DNA of 64,000 bases from CAZJLN01 sp964540765 (GTDB taxonomy: Bacteria > Chloroflexota > Anaerolineae > Anaerolineales > Anaerolineaceae): the NCBI GenBank assembly GCA_964540765.1, contig CAZINW010000007.1, positions 13,744 to 77,743 of the forward strand, written 5' to 3'. The position numbers were made by a program, and so were the translations under genes. Below, one piece after another: positions 8,254-16,981 of the stretch. Every line of letters begins with the position of its first letter. Position 1 is the stretch's first letter. Under the pieces are notes generated by a model that was given only the letters and a program-made list of their open reading frames with translations, had not been told where the DNA came from and did no database searches.

Positions 8254-9378
8254 ATGACCAGAGCATTCGGGATTGACATCAGCAAATACAATACCAGCGT
8301 CGACGGGAAGAAAAAGGTCAACTTTGATCAGATCAAAGCCAATTCAGAAGAAATTGTCTTTATCGCTGCCAGGGCGGGTGCATCCTGGGGATACAAAGAT
8401 CCCCAGTTCGATTATTACTGGGCAGAAATGCGTCGCATCCAGGTTTGCAGAATGACATATCATGTCCTTTACTTTGGTGAGAGTGCGCTTTCCCAGATGG
8501 ACAATCTCTTCAGGATACTTGGCAATATGGTGGATTGGGCGCATGACAAGATTGCATTGGATCTCGAGGTGGAGGGCATCAATACCCGTGAACGCATTAC
8601 TGCTGTTACGAAAAAATGTATCGAGATCTGTAAAACAAGAACAGGTAAAACCCCAATCTTTTATTCCCGTGCCAGTTGGGTCAACCAATATCTGGATGTC
8701 ACCCAACTGCCACAAGTGGATTGGTGGTTGGCACAGTATAAAAAGTCCCTTCCTTATCCTCTTTATACCCCCGAACATCCCGGTCCTCCCACTTTACCAA
8801 CCCATGTATCCTCATGGTTGGTTCATCAAACGGGCTCTCGCGGCAGGGGTATTGGCACACCCGGAGCTCATTACATGGACTACGACCGCTGGAATGGTGT
8901 CAAGGCAGATGTGTTGGCGTATTTTGGTTATACTGCGTCTCCGCCCCCCCCGCCTCCTCCCGAGCCTCCTCTTTTCCAGGCCAAATGCATCACCACTGCC
9001 CTCTATAAACGCAGTGGTCCCGGCTCAAGTTATTCCATTATTGGTGCGCTCCTTTTAGGCGATATTGTTGATGTGTTTGAAGAGCAGGATGGCTGGTTCC
9101 GCATTGAAAGTGGCGCTGAAGTCTGGTGTTCTAGTAGCGAAAGATATATGCAAAGAGTTGAGCCAGACCCTGACCCGGAACCTGTCTTGTTCAGAGCAAA
9201 ATGCATCGTCAATGCGCTCTACAAACGCTCCGGTCCGGGCACCACTTATAAAGCTGTAGGTTACTTGACCAGGGATACCGTCGTGGATGTCTATGAAGTC
9301 AAGAATGGGTGGTACCGTATCGGTGAGAATGCCCAGGTCTGGTGTTCAGGTGCGACGCAGTACATGCAAAGACTCTAA
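8254..9378 (+). CDS. GH25 muramidase-like protein with two C-terminal SH3b-like repeats
   Basis: A 374-residue modular protein. Residues about 4-215 match the GH25 (Chalaropsis/Cpl-1 lysozyme) fold: FGIDISKYNTSVDGKKKVNF at the start and IALDLEVEG, whose DxE pair is the usual catalytic pair. A Pro-rich linker (SPPPPPPPEPP) leads to two similar repeats of about 65 residues, each with LYKRSGPGxxY, VDVxExxxGW and a VWCS...YMQR ending, which look like SH3b cell-wall-binding domains. GGAGGT four bases before ATG 8254 sets the start. There is no signal peptide, as in phage endolysins, yet no phage gene is nearby. The proposed activity is cleavage of the peptidoglycan MurNAc-GlcNAc bond. Confidence 0.85.
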   Translation: MTRAFGIDISKYNTSVDGKKKVNFDQIKANSEEIVFIAARAGASWGYKDPQFDYYWAEMRRIQVCRMTYHVLYFGESALSQMDNLFRILGNMVDWAHDKIALDLEVEGINTRERITAVTKKCIEICKTRTGKTPIFYSRASWVNQYLDVTQLPQVDWWLAQYKKSLPYPLYTPEHPGPPTLPTHVSSWLVHQTGSRGRGIGTPGAHYMDYDRWNGVKADVLAYFGYTASPPPPPPPEPPLFQAKCITTALYKRSGPGSSYSIIGALLLGDIVDVFEEQDGWFRIESGAEVWCSSSERYMQRVEPDPDPEPVLFRAKCIVNALYKRSGPGTTYKAVGYLTRDTVVDVYEVKNGWYRIGENAQVWCSGATQYMQRL

Positions 9379-9404
9379 GCACATGTCAACGACTTGAAAA
9401 CAAC

Positions 9405-9435
9405 AAAGATCCCCTTCTGAAACAGGGGATCTTTT
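9405..9435 (+). terminator. Rho-independent terminator after the GH25 gene
   Basis: AAAGATCCCC, a ten-base loop and GGGGATCTTTT form a perfect stem ending in a T-run, 27 bp after the stop codon of the lysozyme-like gene. Confidence 0.85.
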
Positions 9436-9677
9436 CATTACAAGTGTGTCTGCGTTAAGGCTGCGCTCTGAGCTATCTAAATATCCCAGTTATATGACCT
9501 GTGCTCATCACTACCCGATGCGTCGTGATGTCAATGCCATGCTTCAACAAACCAATATAGTAAATACAGAATATTTTTTATGCGGCAACCGCGTGGATCA
9601 TTGCCCGGAGCATGTCATCCAATGTGAATTAAAGTTGGGATAGGGAGTATTTTGTAGAGGTTGTCTCTATTAAATGA
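9436..9677. other. Intergenic stretch without a supported gene
   Basis: The gap between the two converging genes (9379-9726) holds one terminator at each end. A 65-codon open frame in the middle has no ribosome site, no homology I recognise and no membrane or domain pattern, so I do not call it a gene. Confidence 0.5.
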
Positions 9678-9708
9678 AAAGCTGCGCTTCTTATTGAAGC
9701 GCAGCTTT
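9678..9708 (-). terminator. Terminator of the small membrane protein gene
   Basis: A 13-base perfect stem (GAAGCGCAGCTTT and its complement, five-base loop) read on the minus strand and followed by TTTT. It lies 18 bp past the stop codon of the gene at 9727-9897. Confidence 0.85.
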
Positions 9709-9726
9709 CCGGGATAAATTAAACAA

Positions 9727-9897
9727 TTACAGACCTTTTAGCAAGGTGCCAAGCAGCAGCAGCACCCATGCTACCAGGATAAACCAGAAGGCATAAGTTG
9801 TCAAAAAGCCAGCTGAGACAATTGTGCCAATCAGGCCCAACACGCCCAAAATAAGGGCAATCCACCATGTTATGTTCTTCGGGGCAGTTAAGTTCAT
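9727..9897 (-). CDS. Small two-helix membrane protein of unknown function
   Basis: A 56-residue protein beginning MNLTAPKNITWW, with two membrane segments (about residues 10-30 and 34-54) joined by a short loop containing TTYAFW. The start is fixed by GAAAGGAG placed six bases before this ATG; a longer in-frame reading lacks such a site. It has its own terminator and probably its own promoter. I recognise no named family. Small proteins of this design are often stress-related membrane proteins, but no function can be assigned from sequence. Confidence 0.7.
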   Translation of the reverse strand: MNLTAPKNITWWIALILGVLGLIGTIVSAGFLTTYAFWFILVAWVLLLLGTLLKGL

Positions 9898-10014
9898 GAC
9901 TATTTCTCCTTTCATAAAATGGTTACTTTGGCTGGGTGAATGTGCCAGCCCTGATACTACATTAAATATAACACATTCGCTGTAAAAAAGATACAATTAA
10001 ATGAGAGTGTTTAA

Positions 10015-10090
10015 ATGAGAGTGTTGAAAAACGTCATTCCCACTCCCACAGGGAATGATAATGACGCGAAAGTTTTTTCAACACCCTCAT
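10015..10090. repeat. MITE-like long imperfect palindrome
   Basis: The outer arms ATGAGAGTGTTGAAAAA (10015-10031) and TTTTTTCAACACCCTCAT (10073-10090) are complementary with few mismatches. Inner arms CGTCATTCCC and a matching GGGAATG...ATGACG continue the stem. A partial tandem copy of the left arm (ATGAGAGTGTTTAA) precedes it at 10001. No coding capacity is present. It resembles a palindromic repeat or miniature element. Confidence 0.6.
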
Positions 10091-10165
10091 GATCCTCAAC
10101 TTTATTGAGAATTGAAATATGATAAAATGTATATGAAATTTGAATGTTAAGAGTGTATTAATATC

Positions 10166-10194
10166 TTGACAATTTTGCATTAACAGAATATTAT
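10166..10194 (+). promoter_or_regulatory. Sigma-70 type promoter for the MarR gene
   Basis: TTGACA at 10166-10171 and TATTAT at 10189-10194 are separated by 17 bp. Transcription would begin near 10201, just ahead of the MarR-family gene. Confidence 0.65.
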
Positions 10195-10223
10195 TAGTTG
10201 ATATGTGAACTATATTTCTACGG

Positions 10224-10697
10224 TTGTGTGGGCTAATTTGGTGTCTTGTGGAAACAGGTCAATTTACTTTGTATCAAACTCTAAAAGCCATTTTTCTTCA
10301 TATTGATAACCATGAGAAGGCACTCCTGGGAAAATTTGACTTGACCGTAGCCCGCTTTTATACCCTGATGCATATCTACAATCACCCTGGCATTAATTAT
10401 ATGGACCTGACCGATCTGATGCTTTGTACCAAAAGCAACACCACCCGCGTTGTCAGAGGCTTGCAACTGGACGGTTTTGTCGAACGCCGCGATCATCCGA
10501 ATGACGGTCGCAGTTACCAGCTCTATCTCACGCTTAGAGGTGAGGCACTCTTTACCAAAGTTTATCCAGTTTACCTGACACAGATTGATCAACTTATGTC
10601 TTCCTTTAATGAAAGTCAAATAAAAGAGTACACGGCTGCCAGCAAACATATTGAAAGTGTCGTAGCGCCTGCTATACTTAATGCAGGAGGTAGTTAG
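10224..10697 (+). CDS. MarR-family transcriptional regulator
   Basis: Up to 157 residues with a winged helix-turn-helix of the MarR type. MDLTDLMLCTKSNTTRVVRGLQLDGFVERRDHPNDGRSYQLYLTLRGEAL covers the recognition helix and the wing with the hallmark D-x-R-S. Flanking helices form the dimer interface. The start is uncertain: TTG 10224 gives the longest reading, with an in-frame GTG at 10248. The consensus promoter at 10166-10194 would give a leader of only about 20 bases, so the start is near here. It lies 70 bp upstream of the maltose transporter on the same strand and may regulate it, though maltose systems are more often LacI-controlled. Confidence 0.85.
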   Translation: MCGLIWCLVETGQFTLYQTLKAIFLHIDNHEKALLGKFDLTVARFYTLMHIYNHPGINYMDLTDLMLCTKSNTTRVVRGLQLDGFVERRDHPNDGRSYQLYLTLRGEALFTKVYPVYLTQIDQLMSSFNESQIKEYTAASKHIESVVAPAILNAGGS

Positions 10698-10767
10698 TAA
10701 GTATGTCACATCCACCAACCGGCCAATATATGGCCAAATATGTCAATCTTTTTCTAAGGAGAATAAA

Positions 10768-12353
10768 ATGAAGAAAAGTTATATCGTCCTTGCAGTCATG
10801 TTGATTGCAACCATGTTGCTCGGTGCTTGTGCACCTAAGGCAACAGAAGCTCCCGTCGTGGAAGAACCCGTCGTCGAGGAGCCTGTCGTTGAGGAACCCG
10901 TAGAGGAACCTGTTGTTGAGGAACCCGTAGAGGAACCTGTCGTTGAGGCTTTAGGCACCCTGCGCATTTGGGAGACGAGCAGCGCGCTCCCGTCCTCTCA
11001 GAACTCGGCGTAGCCTTCAAAGACGAGTACGGTGTGGAAGTTGTTGTTGAAAACATCTCCGGCATCCGTGATCAGTTCTTAGTGGCTGCACCCGCTGGTG
11101 AAGGTCCGGATATCATTGTCATCGCCCATGACCAACTGGCTGCCCTGGTAGCTTCCGGTCTGGCCGCTGAGATGGACCTCGGCGCCAAAGCTGGTGAATT
11201 TGTCGAAGAAGCTGTCAACGCTTTCAAATACGAAGGCAAGCAGTACGGTATGCCCTATGCCACCGAGAACCTCGGTTTCTTCTACAACACCGACTACGTC
11301 GAAATCCCTCCCACCACCTGGCAGGAAGTTTATGATGTCAGCAAAGCCCTCATTGATGCCGGTACCGTTGAATACGGTATGGTTCTGGCTGGCACCTCCT
11401 ACGATGCCTATCCCTGGATGACCTCTCAGGGCGGTTACATCTTCGGTTTGGACGCCAATGGCGATTACAACCCCAGTGATGTAGGCGTTGGCAGCGAAGG
11501 CATGATCAAATTTGGTCAGATGGCACTTGATTGGGTCAACGATGGTATTCTGTCAAACAATACTGACAACACCACCGCTAAATCCATGTTCAAAGATGGC
11601 ACCGTTGCCTTCATGATGAACGGTCCATGGGAAATCAATAACCTGCGCGAAGCCGGCACCCCGTTTGCTGTTGCAGCATTCCCCGATGGCGGCGCACCCT
11701 TTATGGGCGTCCAGGGCTTTGTTGTCAATGCCTTCAGCGAGAATATCCTTCTTGCCCAGGCATTCCTGACCGAATATGTTGCGACCACCGATGCTATGAT
11801 GGCACTCTACGAAGCAGATCCTCGTGTGCCTGCTTACAAACCTGCCCTCGAGCTGATGGACGATCCTGAGCTGATCAAGATCGCCGAAGCTGGTGCCAAT
11901 GCCCAACCCATGCCCGGTATCCCTGAAATGGGTAAGGTCTGGGGTGACTGGGGCAATGCCCTCACCTTCGTCCTCGATGGTTCCAAGACCCCTGAACAGG
12001 CTTACACCGATGCCGCGAACAATATCATTGCAGCCATTGCAGAAGATACCACCGGTATGGTTAACCTGCCCGGTTCATGGCAGAAAGCTGCTGGCTTTGC
12101 ATGCGAGTGGGATCCTAAATGTAAAGATACCGCTATGACCCTGCGCGATGATGGCAAATACGAAGCCAAATTCACAGTCCCCGCTGGCGTTGACTACGAA
12201 GTCAAAGTTGCCCTCGATGGCGGCTGGGACACCAACTACGGTGTAGATGGCGTCGCTGGTGGCGATAACATCAAATTCACCGTGACTGCTGATGGCGAAG
12301 TAACCTTCGTCTACGATCCAGAAACACACATTCTGGAAATTACCGCTCCGTAA
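10768..12353 (+). CDS. malE: Maltose/maltodextrin-binding lipoprotein fused to an X25-type module, with apparent frameshift
   Basis: A MalE-like binding protein of about 528 residues if one missing base is restored. The start at 10768 follows AAGGAG and encodes a lipoprotein signal (LLGAC lipobox) and a repeated VVEEPVEEP linker. The reading frame then breaks after GTLRIW near 10971; the next frame continues exactly as expected with DEQRAPVLSELG, so one base is missing. The binding domain follows (ENLGFFYNTDYV, FMMNGPWEINN). The last roughly 95 residues (NLPGSWQ, CEWDPKC, YEVKVALDGGWDTNYG, FVYDPETH) match the X25 module of bacterial pullulanases, which is uncommon on a binding protein. It feeds MalF/MalG downstream. 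The frameshift may be genuine or a sequencing error. Confidence 0.85.
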
Positions 12354-12369
12354 CCTGATTAAATAACCT

Positions 12370-12398
12370 AAGGAGACCAGCTTAAACTGGTCTCCTTT
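12370..12398 (+). terminator. Hairpin between malE and malF
   Basis: AAGGAGACCAG, a six-base loop and CTGGTCTCCTTT form a strong stem ending in TTT, 16 bp after the binding-protein stop codon. Such hairpins in maltose operons usually give partial termination and stabilise the binding-protein mRNA. Confidence 0.75.
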
Positions 12399-12430
12399 CG
12401 TAATAATTAAATAGAAAGGAGATGCAGGGC

Positions 12431-14032
12431 ATGGATCAAACCAATACAAATGTAGCATTCGCCAAGAAAACGATCACCAGTGTTTCCACCATCATTACCA
12501 CAGCTCTTGTGATCATTGTTGATATCCTGCTGGGGTATTTTACGTTTAAACTGCTGCAGCTGGGATACATTCCCCTATCCATCGTCTTTATCCTCATTAT
12601 TGCCATCATTTCAGTCAGCTTCCTGATTCCTAAGCTTCATCATTTCCGCTGGATGGCAGTGGGGCTGTCGGCATGGCTGTTATTTTCCATTTTCCCAATT
12701 GTGTACACCATCTATAATGCTTTCACCAACTATGGCGATGGGCATCTGATCACCCAGGCTCAGGCGATCCAGCAGATCACCAATCAAACTTATCTACCTG
12801 AAACTGGCAAATCTTATCAGTGGGTGGCTTACCGCTCGGATGATAATCAATATCTGCTTTGGTTGAAAGACACCGACGGCACCACCAGTATCGTACGCAT
12901 GGTGGATGCACAGGCAGAAGACCACACACTGGAAGTGATCCCAGGTGAAAATGGCATTGGCGAATTGGATGATGATGGGGCACCCAAAACGATCGAAGGC
13001 TACACCCGCCTCAACCGCATCACGGCTGCGACGGATAAGAACCTGACCAATATCAAATTTGGAGACCCTGAGCAAACCATTCAGGTGCGCTCTCCATCAG
13101 AAGCAGCCCAGCTGATGCCGCTTTTTGAATATGACCCAGATACCAACGTCTTCACCGATGTTCAGTCTGGTGTAAAGTATTATGATCAGGAAGGTACCTG
13201 GACTTCCACTAACGGTAAAGCGCTTATCCCCGGGTACAGTGCGGGCGTTGGTGTCAAGAACTTTATCACCTTTGTCACCACTCCGGGTTTGAGCGGACCA
13301 CTGGCGATTATCGTCTTATGGAACTTTATCTTTGCAGCCATGAGCCTCTTCCTGACCTTCTCGCTTGGGTTGTTGATCTCCATCATATATGGCGATCCCA
13401 ATTTCAAAGGCAAGAAGATCCTGCGCTCGCTGCTGCTGATCCCCTACACCATCCCCAGCCTGATCACGATCTTGATCTGGCGCGGTATGTTGAACCCGGA
13501 TCTGGGCATCGTCAACCGCATGCTGGAAGCTGTATTTGGCATTTCACCGCAGTGGACGCGCGTCCCAGCGCTGGCACGAACTGCCATTCTGATCGTCAAC
13601 ACCTGGCTGGGCTATCCCTACTGGATGCTGGTCACCAGCGGTGCGCTGCAGTCCATCCCCAGCGACATCTACGAAGCCGCTCAGGTGGATGGCGCTACAG
13701 GCTGGCAGCGCTTCTGGAGTATCACGCTCCCGCTGCTGCTGGTCTCAGTCGGACCCCTGATGATAGCCTCGTTCATTTTCAACTTCAATAACTTCAACTT
13801 GATCTACGCATTTATCAACGGCGGACCGCCAATCCCGTCCGCAACCACTCAGGCTGGCTATACGGATATCATCATCAGCTATGTCTATAACCTGGCATTC
13901 GCCAGCGGGCGCGGCGTGCAGTATGGCTACGCTTCGGCGATCTCACTGGTGCTGTTCATGCTGATTGCTATGATGTCCCTGGCACAGTTCAAGTTCACGA
14001 ATATGTGGGAGGAGGTAGGTGAAAATGTCTAA
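12431..14032 (+). CDS. malF: Maltose/maltodextrin ABC transporter permease MalF-like
   Basis: A 533-residue inner-membrane protein with three N-terminal membrane segments, a large outward-facing insertion (about residues 100-265) as in MalF, and a C-terminal permease core. The EAA loop reads EAAQVDGATGWQRFWSITLPLL and contacts the ATPase. ATG 12431 is chosen since AGGAG lies nine bases upstream; the ATG at 12422 would overlap that site. The gene overlaps MalG by a few bases. No ATPase (MalK/MsmX type) is encoded in this window, so a shared ATPase elsewhere must serve it. Confidence 0.93.
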   Translation: MDQTNTNVAFAKKTITSVSTIITTALVIIVDILLGYFTFKLLQLGYIPLSIVFILIIAIISVSFLIPKLHHFRWMAVGLSAWLLFSIFPIVYTIYNAFTNYGDGHLITQAQAIQQITNQTYLPETGKSYQWVAYRSDDNQYLLWLKDTDGTTSIVRMVDAQAEDHTLEVIPGENGIGELDDDGAPKTIEGYTRLNRITAATDKNLTNIKFGDPEQTIQVRSPSEAAQLMPLFEYDPDTNVFTDVQSGVKYYDQEGTWTSTNGKALIPGYSAGVGVKNFITFVTTPGLSGPLAIIVLWNFIFAAMSLFLTFSLGLLISIIYGDPNFKGKKILRSLLLIPYTIPSLITILIWRGMLNPDLGIVNRMLEAVFGISPQWTRVPALARTAILIVNTWLGYPYWMLVTSGALQSIPSDIYEAAQVDGATGWQRFWSITLPLLLVSVGPLMIASFIFNFNNFNLIYAFINGGPPIPSATTQAGYTDIIISYVYNLAFASGRGVQYGYASAISLVLFMLIAMMSLAQFKFTNMWEEVGENV

Positions 14033-14900
14033 GAAACCGCAATCAATTCAGCAAAGCAGACGCCTTGGGCTGATCCTGCGCTGGTCGCTGGCAGCTGTGC
14101 TGATCCTGTTCAGCATCTTCCCTGTCTTGTGGATCATCTCAGCCGCTGTGAACCCGGTCAATGACCTCGGCAACCAGCAGCTGATCCCTGCCAATGCTAA
14201 TTTTGACAACTTCAAGGAACTGACCACTAACCCGATCTTCCCCTTCTTCACCTGGCTGTGGAACTCGATCAAGGTCTCAGTACTTTCCACTGTCCTGACC
14301 CTTAGCCTGACCACCATGGCAGCCTTTGCCTTCTCACGATTTCGTTTCAGAGGTAGGCAGGGTCTGCTCAAGGCCATCTTGCTCATCCAGAGCTTCCCGA
14401 ACCTGCTGGCGATCGTGGCATTGTTCACCATCATCAAGCAGATCGGGGATGTCATCCCGGCATTCGGTTTGAATACCCACCTGGGCTTGATCCTGGTCTA
14501 TTCGGGCGGTGCGATGGGCATGAACATCTGGCTCATGAAGGGCTATATGGATACCATCCCGCGCGACATTGATGAATCTGCGCATGTGGACGGCGCCACC
14601 GACTGGCAGGTGTTCAGTAAACTGATCCTGCCGCTGCTGCGCCCTATCCTGGTCGTCATCGGCATCCTCAGCTTTATCGGTACTTACGGCGAATTTATCA
14701 TCGCCCGCACCTTGCTGACCAAGCGCGAGATGCAGACCACCATGGTCGGCTTGCAGATCTTCACCGCCGGGCAGTACACCCAGAACTGGGGTGTGTTTGC
14801 TGCCGGCGCACTGATCGCTGCCCTGCCCATCATGATCATCTACCTGATCCTGCAGGATCAGATCGTGGGTGGTCTCACACAAGGCGCGGTGAAAGGATAG
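14025..14900 (+). CDS. malG: Maltose/maltodextrin ABC transporter permease MalG-like
   Basis: A 291-residue permease with six membrane segments and an EAA loop, DIDESAHVDGATDWQVFSKL, followed by LPLLRPILVV. It pairs with MalF to form the channel. ATG 14025 is preferred over GTG 14019 because GGAGG lies nine bases upstream. The first codons lie inside the end of malF, indicating translational coupling. The gene is the last of the operon. Confidence 0.93.
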   Translation: MSKKPQSIQQSRRLGLILRWSLAAVLILFSIFPVLWIISAAVNPVNDLGNQQLIPANANFDNFKELTTNPIFPFFTWLWNSIKVSVLSTVLTLSLTTMAAFAFSRFRFRGRQGLLKAILLIQSFPNLLAIVALFTIIKQIGDVIPAFGLNTHLGLILVYSGGAMGMNIWLMKGYMDTIPRDIDESAHVDGATDWQVFSKLILPLLRPILVVIGILSFIGTYGEFIIARTLLTKREMQTTMVGLQIFTAGQYTQNWGVFAAGALIAALPIMIIYLILQDQIVGGLTQGAVKG

Positions 14901-14912
14901 TGTGTAATACTG

Positions 14913-14993
14913 GTAGGTTGGGCGGAGGGCAGATACGTGTAATTGTGCATGCCCCACGGGATATAAACAAATCAGACGTGCCCGTAACCCAAC
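14913..14993. repeat. Dispersed repeat, copy 1
   Basis: Begins GTAGGTTGGGCGGAGGGC and ends GTGCCCGTAACCCAAC, so its ends are complementary. Two further copies lie at 15143-15225 and 52761-52845 with the same ends and a variable middle. It is non-coding and sits right after malG. Confidence 0.65.
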
Positions 14994-15142
14994 ACAATCT
15001 GTAAGCGAAAAGTAAACGACCATTTTAGCCCATACGAAGTGGATGTGCGCGTTGCGTACCGTATCGTATTCACACCCAAGTATAGGCGGAAAGTATCTTG
15101 TTCTTCACCAGTCCCACCTCCCCAACCCACCAAAACAGCGCA

Positions 15143-15225
15143 TAGGTTGGGTGAAGAGCGGATATCAATGGACTTTATCGATTGACAACGAGCCATAACC
15201 AATTCAGACATGCCCGAAACCCAAT
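15143..15225. repeat. Dispersed repeat, copy 2
   Basis: Begins TAGGTTGGGTGAAGAGCGGAT and ends CATGCCCGAAACCCAAT, in the same orientation as copy 1 and 150 bp away. The inner sequence ATAACCAATTCAGACATGCCC is close to the matching part of copy 1. Confidence 0.6.
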
Positions 15226-15565
15226 ATCACTTGCCAACCCTTCCATAAACCCTCTCCGGGATTGTCATTCCTAGAGGGATACACCGCGCGCGGGTTGAAA
15301 AATGGTGATTGCGATCTTCAATCGCTCATTCTGCGTCCCTTGTGGGATTTCTTGGCGATCTTGGCGGTCTTTGCGAAGTTTACGAACTTCCCTCATGTAC
15401 TATGAGCCGTGAGAAAGCTTCGTTTATCAGATGCGCTTTCGCCTACCGATTAACAACTCTCTCTCCTGGCTTCTCATCTCCACAATAATCCAATCTATCT
15501 CCACAATTTCTTGACAATTCACCAGTATCCTTATAACTGTTAAAAAACCTGATAATGGAGTACTT
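15226..15565 (+). promoter_or_regulatory. Intergenic region with a weak candidate promoter for the efflux operon
   Basis: No gene is seen in 15226-15565. A TTGACA at 15511-15516 is followed 15 bp later by TATAAC (15532-15537), a sub-optimal spacing. TGGAG lies five bases before the ATG at 15566. The repetitive text around 15345-15375 (GGCGATCTTGGCGGTCTTTG) looks like low-complexity repeat material. Confidence 0.4.
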
Positions 15566-16960
15566 ATGATCAAAAACAAAAAAACATATCTTTGGTTTAT
15601 GCTTATTTTCTTAACCATCTTGCTTTTGGCTGGCTGCACTGGGCAAAGCTCTGCAACCCAGGAGGTCACCACAGAGATTGGTAATGTGACCGAAGTGACC
15701 CTGATCACCACGATTGACACCACTGGTTCGATCACCCCACGGCAAATCTCCTCGGTAACATGGGATACCAGCGGAACGATAGCGACAGTCAATGTCCAGG
15801 TTGGACAGAAAGTTCAGGCTGGAGATGTCCTTATGTCCCTCGATCCAAATACCGTCCCTGACAGCCTGATCCTGTCACAGCTCAGATTGGCAGAAATGAC
15901 CTCCCCGACTTCCATAGCAGCCGCGCAGCAAGCAGTTCTGACAGCACAAGATACCCTCCATGAGGCCCAGGTCGATCGTAATAGCCTTGATTACTACGAC
16001 CAGGCAGCCATTGATGATGCTTATGCCGATTACATCCTGGCTAAACAAAAATATGACAGAGCCTATGAGAATTACGAACAGTACGCCAACCTTGGCGATG
16101 ACAACCCGAATCGAGCCTCTGCTTATCAGTCGATGTACAGCGCCAGGGTGGCGATGGATTCCGCAGCATCCACCTACAATGCATACAAAGCCAAATCATC
16201 GCAGCAAACCTATGATGAAGCAGATACTGCCGTTGTTCTGGCGCAAAACCAGTTGCTGGAAGCCCAAAACTACCTGATCGCATTGACTGGAGGGGAAATC
16301 CCCGCGGATGCCACTGGCTCCTCACTAATGACTTATAAGGAAACTAAGATGGCTGTGGATGCCATGAACCTGCGTGCTCCATTTGACGGAACGGTCAGTA
16401 CCCTCTACGATCAGGAAGGTATTGTGGTTTCCAGCAACGATGCCAGCGTCAAGCTTGTGGATCGTTCAAAGCTCTATGTCACGATCCAACTCGATGAGCA
16501 TGAGGTTGTCACGGTTTCACCTGGCGATACTGCCACCATCGTGATCGAGGCTTTGCCAGATCTTAACATTACAGGTCATATCACCACCATCGAACCCATT
16601 GGAGAAATTATCGATGGTGTTGTCTACTATGATGTCCAGGTTGAGCTTGACCAGCCCAATGATCAAATCCCGCTCAATGCAACTGCTTCTGTCATTATTC
16701 AAATTGGTGAACCCCAGGTGAGCCTTGCTGTACCGGCTACAGCCATTCAGAATGATGCTGATGGAAACGAATACATCCAGGTCATCTCCAATGGCAGCAC
16801 CCAAAATGTGAGTGTTGTCAGCGGTCAAATCCTTGCAGATGACACCGTGGTCATAACTGGAGATCTTCAGGTCGGCGATCAGGTCATTCTGCTTCTTCAA
16901 GCTTCAAATTCAACCACAGGCCTCGGATCGGGGGGTGGTGGTTTCATTATGGGTCGCTAA
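15566..16960 (+). CDS. MacA-like membrane-fusion (periplasmic adaptor) lipoprotein
   Basis: A 464-residue HlyD-family adaptor. The N-terminus is a lipoprotein signal (LLLAGC). A split lipoyl domain is visible as GTIATVNVQVGQKVQAGDVLMSLDPN (about residues 70-95) and NLRAPFDGTVSTLYDQEGIVVS (about 267-288). A long Gln/Ala/Tyr-rich helical hairpin lies between them, and beta-barrel and membrane-proximal domains follow, ending in a Gly-rich tail. The next two genes encode a MacB-type ATPase and permease, so this subunit bridges the transporter to the cell envelope. The exported compound (macrolide, peptide or lipid) is unknown. Confidence 0.88.
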   Translation: MIKNKKTYLWFMLIFLTILLLAGCTGQSSATQEVTTEIGNVTEVTLITTIDTTGSITPRQISSVTWDTSGTIATVNVQVGQKVQAGDVLMSLDPNTVPDSLILSQLRLAEMTSPTSIAAAQQAVLTAQDTLHEAQVDRNSLDYYDQAAIDDAYADYILAKQKYDRAYENYEQYANLGDDNPNRASAYQSMYSARVAMDSAASTYNAYKAKSSQQTYDEADTAVVLAQNQLLEAQNYLIALTGGEIPADATGSSLMTYKETKMAVDAMNLRAPFDGTVSTLYDQEGIVVSSNDASVKLVDRSKLYVTIQLDEHEVVTVSPGDTATIVIEALPDLNITGHITTIEPIGEIIDGVVYYDVQVELDQPNDQIPLNATASVIIQIGEPQVSLAVPATAIQNDADGNEYIQVISNGSTQNVSVVSGQILADDTVVITGDLQVGDQVILLLQASNSTTGLGSGGGGFIMGR

Positions 16961-16981
16961 CCATAATAAGAAAGGTCTGAA

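Noticed and set aside
8254..9378. Prophage lysis module
   Set aside because: No holin, structural, integrase or other phage genes lie on either side.
9446..9643. A 65-codon open frame between two terminators
   Set aside because: No ribosome-binding site, no recognisable domain or helix pattern, and it lies between the ends of two converging transcripts.
10681..11013. A separate short protein covering the MalE signal and linker
   Set aside because: It is the first part of MalE followed by a frameshift; the true start at 10768 has a ribosome site and lipoprotein signal.
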